Of a stretch of DNA of 9,844 nucleotides, positions 8,084-9,844 are shown one piece after another. Below the pieces are notes generated by a model, which saw only the letters and a list, made by a program, of their open reading frames with translations, was not told the origin of the DNA and ran no database searches. The translations under genes were made by a program, and so were the position numbers. Numbering within the stretch: position 1 is the first letter of the stretch; each line of letters starts with the position of its first letter. The stretch is taken from assembly GCA_003070825.1 (NCBI GenBank), contig QBLP01000052.1, positions 1 to 9,844 on the forward strand. Direction: 5' to 3'. The stretch comes from Halanaerobium sp. (lineage in GTDB: Bacteria > Bacillota > Halanaerobiia > Halanaerobiales > Halanaerobiaceae).

Positions 8084-9209
8084 CTTTATCTCCTCCTATA
8101 ACCATATTATCTCGATGGATAACTTCACTTTTATTAAAATAACCAAGAATTTGTTCAATCTCATTTGAATGAGCGCCTTTAATTTTTTCAATTTCGTCAG
8201 AATTATAGTTAACAATCCCCTTACCAATCGCCCGTTTCCCGTCACTAATAGTTACCGGATCACCACTATTAAATTCTCCTTCAATCTTAATAATGCCACC
8301 GGGTAGTAAACTTTTGCCTCTTCTGACTAAGGCCTCTGCTGCTCCCTGATCAACTACAATTTTACCAAGCGGCGGCAGATTGAAATTAAGCCACTGTTTT
8401 CTTTTAGACAACCTCTCCTCGGCTGTTAGGAAGGTAGTTCCCAGATCAAACTGACTATTTTCTGCCATCTCCACAATTTTTAGAAGTGAGTTTTTTTCTT
8501 TCCCTGAGCCAATAATCATCTGCACCCCGGAATTTACCGCGATTTTAGCAGCTTCAATCTTTGTTTCCATACCACCTGTTCCAACTTCACTTCCCTTACC
8601 GCCAGCCATTTTTTCTATCTCAGCGGTAATATTCTCAACTTTAGAAATCAGACTAACATTATCTCTATTTCCATCTGGATTGCCATTATAAAGTCCATCA
8701 ACATCAGAAAGATTGATCAATAAATCTGCCTCTACCAGTCCGGCAACTCTTGCTGCCAGAGTATCATTATCTCCTACTTTAATTTCATTTGTAACCACTG
8801 TATCATTTTCATTAATTACAGGAATTACATCATGTTCAATTAAAGTTTTTAAAGTATTAAAGGCATTTAAATAGCGGTTTCTATTTTCTAGGTCACTTGA
8901 AGTTAATAAAATTTGAGCAGATTTTGCTCCATATTCCCTGAAAAATTTATTATAAATACCAACTAAAAGTCCCTGTCCAACAGCTGCACAGGCCTGCTGT
9001 TCTGGAATAGAAGCCGGTTTTTTAGCATAGCCGAGCTCTCCCATACCTGCTGCCACAGCTCCGGAACTAACAAGAAGCATTTCTCTTCCCTGATTTTTAA
9101 GGTCAACAAGCTGTCTGCTTAAAGCATCAAGTTGAGTAAAATTCAATTTTCCATTTTTGTTGGTTAAACTGCTGCTCCCTACTTTAACTACAATTCTCTT
9201 AAATTTCAT
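8073..9209 (-). CDS. proB: Glutamate 5-kinase ProB with C-terminal PUA domain
   Basis: First and normally proline-inhibited step of proline synthesis: ATP-dependent phosphorylation of glutamate. The gene encodes 378 residues, about the usual length for the two-domain form. The N-terminal amino acid kinase domain shows VVKVGSSSLT (7-16), LLVSSGAVAAGMGELGY (45-61), PVINENDTV (130-138), VGDNDTLAARVA (145-156), INLSDVDGLYNGNP (165-178) and GTGGMETKIEAAKIA (210-224). A PUA domain follows at about 283-360. The ATG has an AGGA site at 9220-9223 (10-nt spacer). It is the first gene of the operon, behind its own predicted promoter (9262-9290) and the terminator of the preceding gene. No leader peptide or T-box-like structure fits in the short leader, so feedback inhibition may be the main control; that part is inference. 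Confidence 0.98.
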   Translation of the reverse strand: MKFKRIVVKVGSSSLTNKNGKLNFTQLDALSRQLVDLKNQGREMLLVSSGAVAAGMGELGYAKKPASIPEQQACAAVGQGLLVGIYNKFFREYGAKSAQILLTSSDLENRNRYLNAFNTLKTLIEHDVIPVINENDTVVTNEIKVGDNDTLAARVAGLVEADLLINLSDVDGLYNGNPDGNRDNVSLISKVENITAEIEKMAGGKGSEVGTGGMETKIEAAKIAVNSGVQMIIGSGKEKNSLLKIVEMAENSQFDLGTTFLTAEERLSKRKQWLNFNLPPLGKIVVDQGAAEALVRRGKSLLPGGIIKIEGEFNSGDPVTISDGKRAIGKGIVNYNSDEIEKIKGAHSNEIEQILGYFNKSEVIHRDNMVIGGDKDEY

Positions 9210-9261
9210 TATTAAATCATCCTGTCTTAAGCTAATTTTAGAATTAAAGACACTTTTATTT

Positions 9262-9290
9262 ATTATATCAAATTTAATTAAAGATAAAAA
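9262..9290 (-). promoter_or_regulatory. Predicted extended -10 promoter of the proBAC-tsaEBD operon
   Basis: On the minus strand the sequence TGATATAAT gives a perfect TATAAT at 9262-9267 with the TG of an extended -10 box at 9269-9270. The -35 position at 17-bp spacing (9285-9290) reads TTTTTA, a poor match that coincides with the T-tract of the upstream terminator. An extended -10 promoter can tolerate a weak -35. Transcription would start near 9255, leaving a leader of roughly 45 nt before proB. Confidence 0.65.
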
Positions 9291-9321
9291 GGGGATAGCT
9301 GTTATCTAAACAGCTATCCCC
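9284..9321 (-). terminator. Rho-independent terminator after the PTS IIA gene
   Basis: Perfect 13-bp inverted arms, GGGGATAGCTGTT (9291-9303) and AACAGCTATCCCC (9309-9321), enclose a 5-base loop. On the minus strand they are followed by TTTTTATCTTT. The structure begins 31 nt after the stop codon of the IIA gene. No T-run follows on the plus strand, so it acts in the minus direction only. It separates the PTS transcript from the pro-tsa operon. Confidence 0.95.
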
Positions 9322-9352
9322 AGCAATATAATATATTTCTGTAAAAATTAAG

Positions 9353-9832
9353 TTAAGCCAGTTCTATCTTTAAAACTTTGGTTCCGGCTTTAACTCTCTC
9401 TTTCTTTAAGATTTCTATATTTTTAACTTTTTCCATGTTGGTAATAATAACTGGAGTAGAAATCGAAGGAGCATTTTCTTTAATGAAATCTAAATCTACT
9501 TCAATTAAAGGAGTCCCAACTTCAACCTTATCCCCATTTTCTACAAGCTTTGTAAATCCTTCTCCATCTAATTTAACAGTATCTATTCCAATATGAACCA
9601 GAACTTCCAGCCCTTTTTTAGTTTTAATTCCGACTGCATGGCCTGTAGAAAAAATCTGAACAATCTCACCGGCACAGGGAGACTTAACTACATTTTCTTC
9701 AGGAGTGATAGCAAATCCGTCTCCAAGCATTTTTTGGGCAAAAGCATCATCCGGTACATACTGCAGTTCACTAACTTCCCCTGCAAATGGTGCAGCTAAA
9801 TATTCTTCTTTTTTCTTAAATATATTAAACAT
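9353..9832 (-). CDS. PTS glucose-type IIA component (EIIA-Glc/Crr family), free-standing
   Basis: Cytosolic phosphocarrier of the phosphoenolpyruvate:sugar phosphotransferase system. It takes phosphate from HPr and passes it to a sugar-specific IIB domain. It is 159 residues, one complete IIA domain. Motifs: APFAGEV (14-20), SPCAGEI (51-57), GHAVGIKT with His65, and the active-site stretch VLVHIGIDTVKL with His80 as the phosphorylated residue (His75 and His90 in E. coli Crr correspond). The ATG at 9830-9832 is chosen because GGAGG (9840-9844) then lies at a 7-nt spacing. A TTG directly before it (9833-9835) would be only 2 nt from the purine-rich run. No IIB or IIC partner is visible, so the sugar is unknown. 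The gene symbol is left blank because crr and other names are used for this family. The upstream context is cut off by the window edge. Confidence 0.95.
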   Translation of the reverse strand: MFNIFKKKEEYLAAPFAGEVSELQYVPDDAFAQKMLGDGFAITPEENVVKSPCAGEIVQIFSTGHAVGIKTKKGLEVLVHIGIDTVKLDGEGFTKLVENGDKVEVGTPLIEVDLDFIKENAPSISTPVIITNMEKVKNIEILKKERVKAGTKVLKIELA

Positions 9833-9837
9833 CAAAT

Positions 9838-9844
9838 CTCCTCC
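9838..9844 (-). promoter_or_regulatory. Ribosome binding site of the PTS IIA gene
   Basis: GGAGGAG on the minus strand, at the very edge of the window. It fixes the start of the IIA protein: the core GGAGG is 7 nt from the ATG at 9832 but too close to the TTG at 9835. The promoter must lie outside the window. Confidence 0.8.

Noticed and set aside
7863..8168. Plus-strand open frame of about 100 codons across the proA-proB junction, and similar plus-strand frames elsewhere
   Set aside because: Each lies antisense to a clearly conserved gene, has no recognisable family motif, and has a composition typical of shadow frames.
9210..9255. T-box or other riboswitch in the proB leader
   Set aside because: The predicted leader is only about 45 nt and shows no antiterminator, specifier or terminator structure.

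Overview
This 9.8 kb window comes from an AT-rich, low-GC Gram-positive type genome. Purine-rich AGGAGG-like ribosome binding sites, a perfect CIRCE operator at groES, a single-domain glucose-type PTS IIA protein and the tsa genes lying close to groESL all point to Bacillota. An anaerobic, Halanaerobium-like clostridial relative is my best guess, but the sequence alone does not prove it. All ten recognisable genes are on the minus strand, so transcription runs from the high coordinates to the low ones.

Layout in transcription order. (1) 9353-9832: a free-standing PTS EIIA(Glc)-type protein, closed by a perfect 13-bp intrinsic terminator at 9284-9321. (2) A promoter with an extended -10 box (9262-9290), whose -35 position lies in the T-tract of that terminator, starts a tightly packed seven-gene operon: proB, proA, proC (proline from glutamate), tsaE, tsaB, tsaD (t6A modification of tRNA) and a radical SAM-PDZ-DUF512-like protein of unknown function. 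Junctions within it range from an 11-nt overlap to a 19-nt gap. (3) After a 235-nt spacer holding a sigma-A type promoter and the CIRCE element, groES and groEL form a separate heat-shock operon. It ends in a 12-bp-stem terminator at 13-48.

Functionally this is a core-genome region: sugar uptake and signalling, amino acid synthesis, tRNA modification and protein folding. The least ordinary parts are the radical SAM protein, whose PDZ-like module sits between the radical SAM and DUF512-like parts; the absence of rimI from the usual tsaE-tsaB-rimI-tsaD order; the joining of the proline genes to the t6A genes; and the doubtful start of tsaD. I see no mobile element, CRISPR array, tRNA, rRNA or riboswitch, and no wholly new system.
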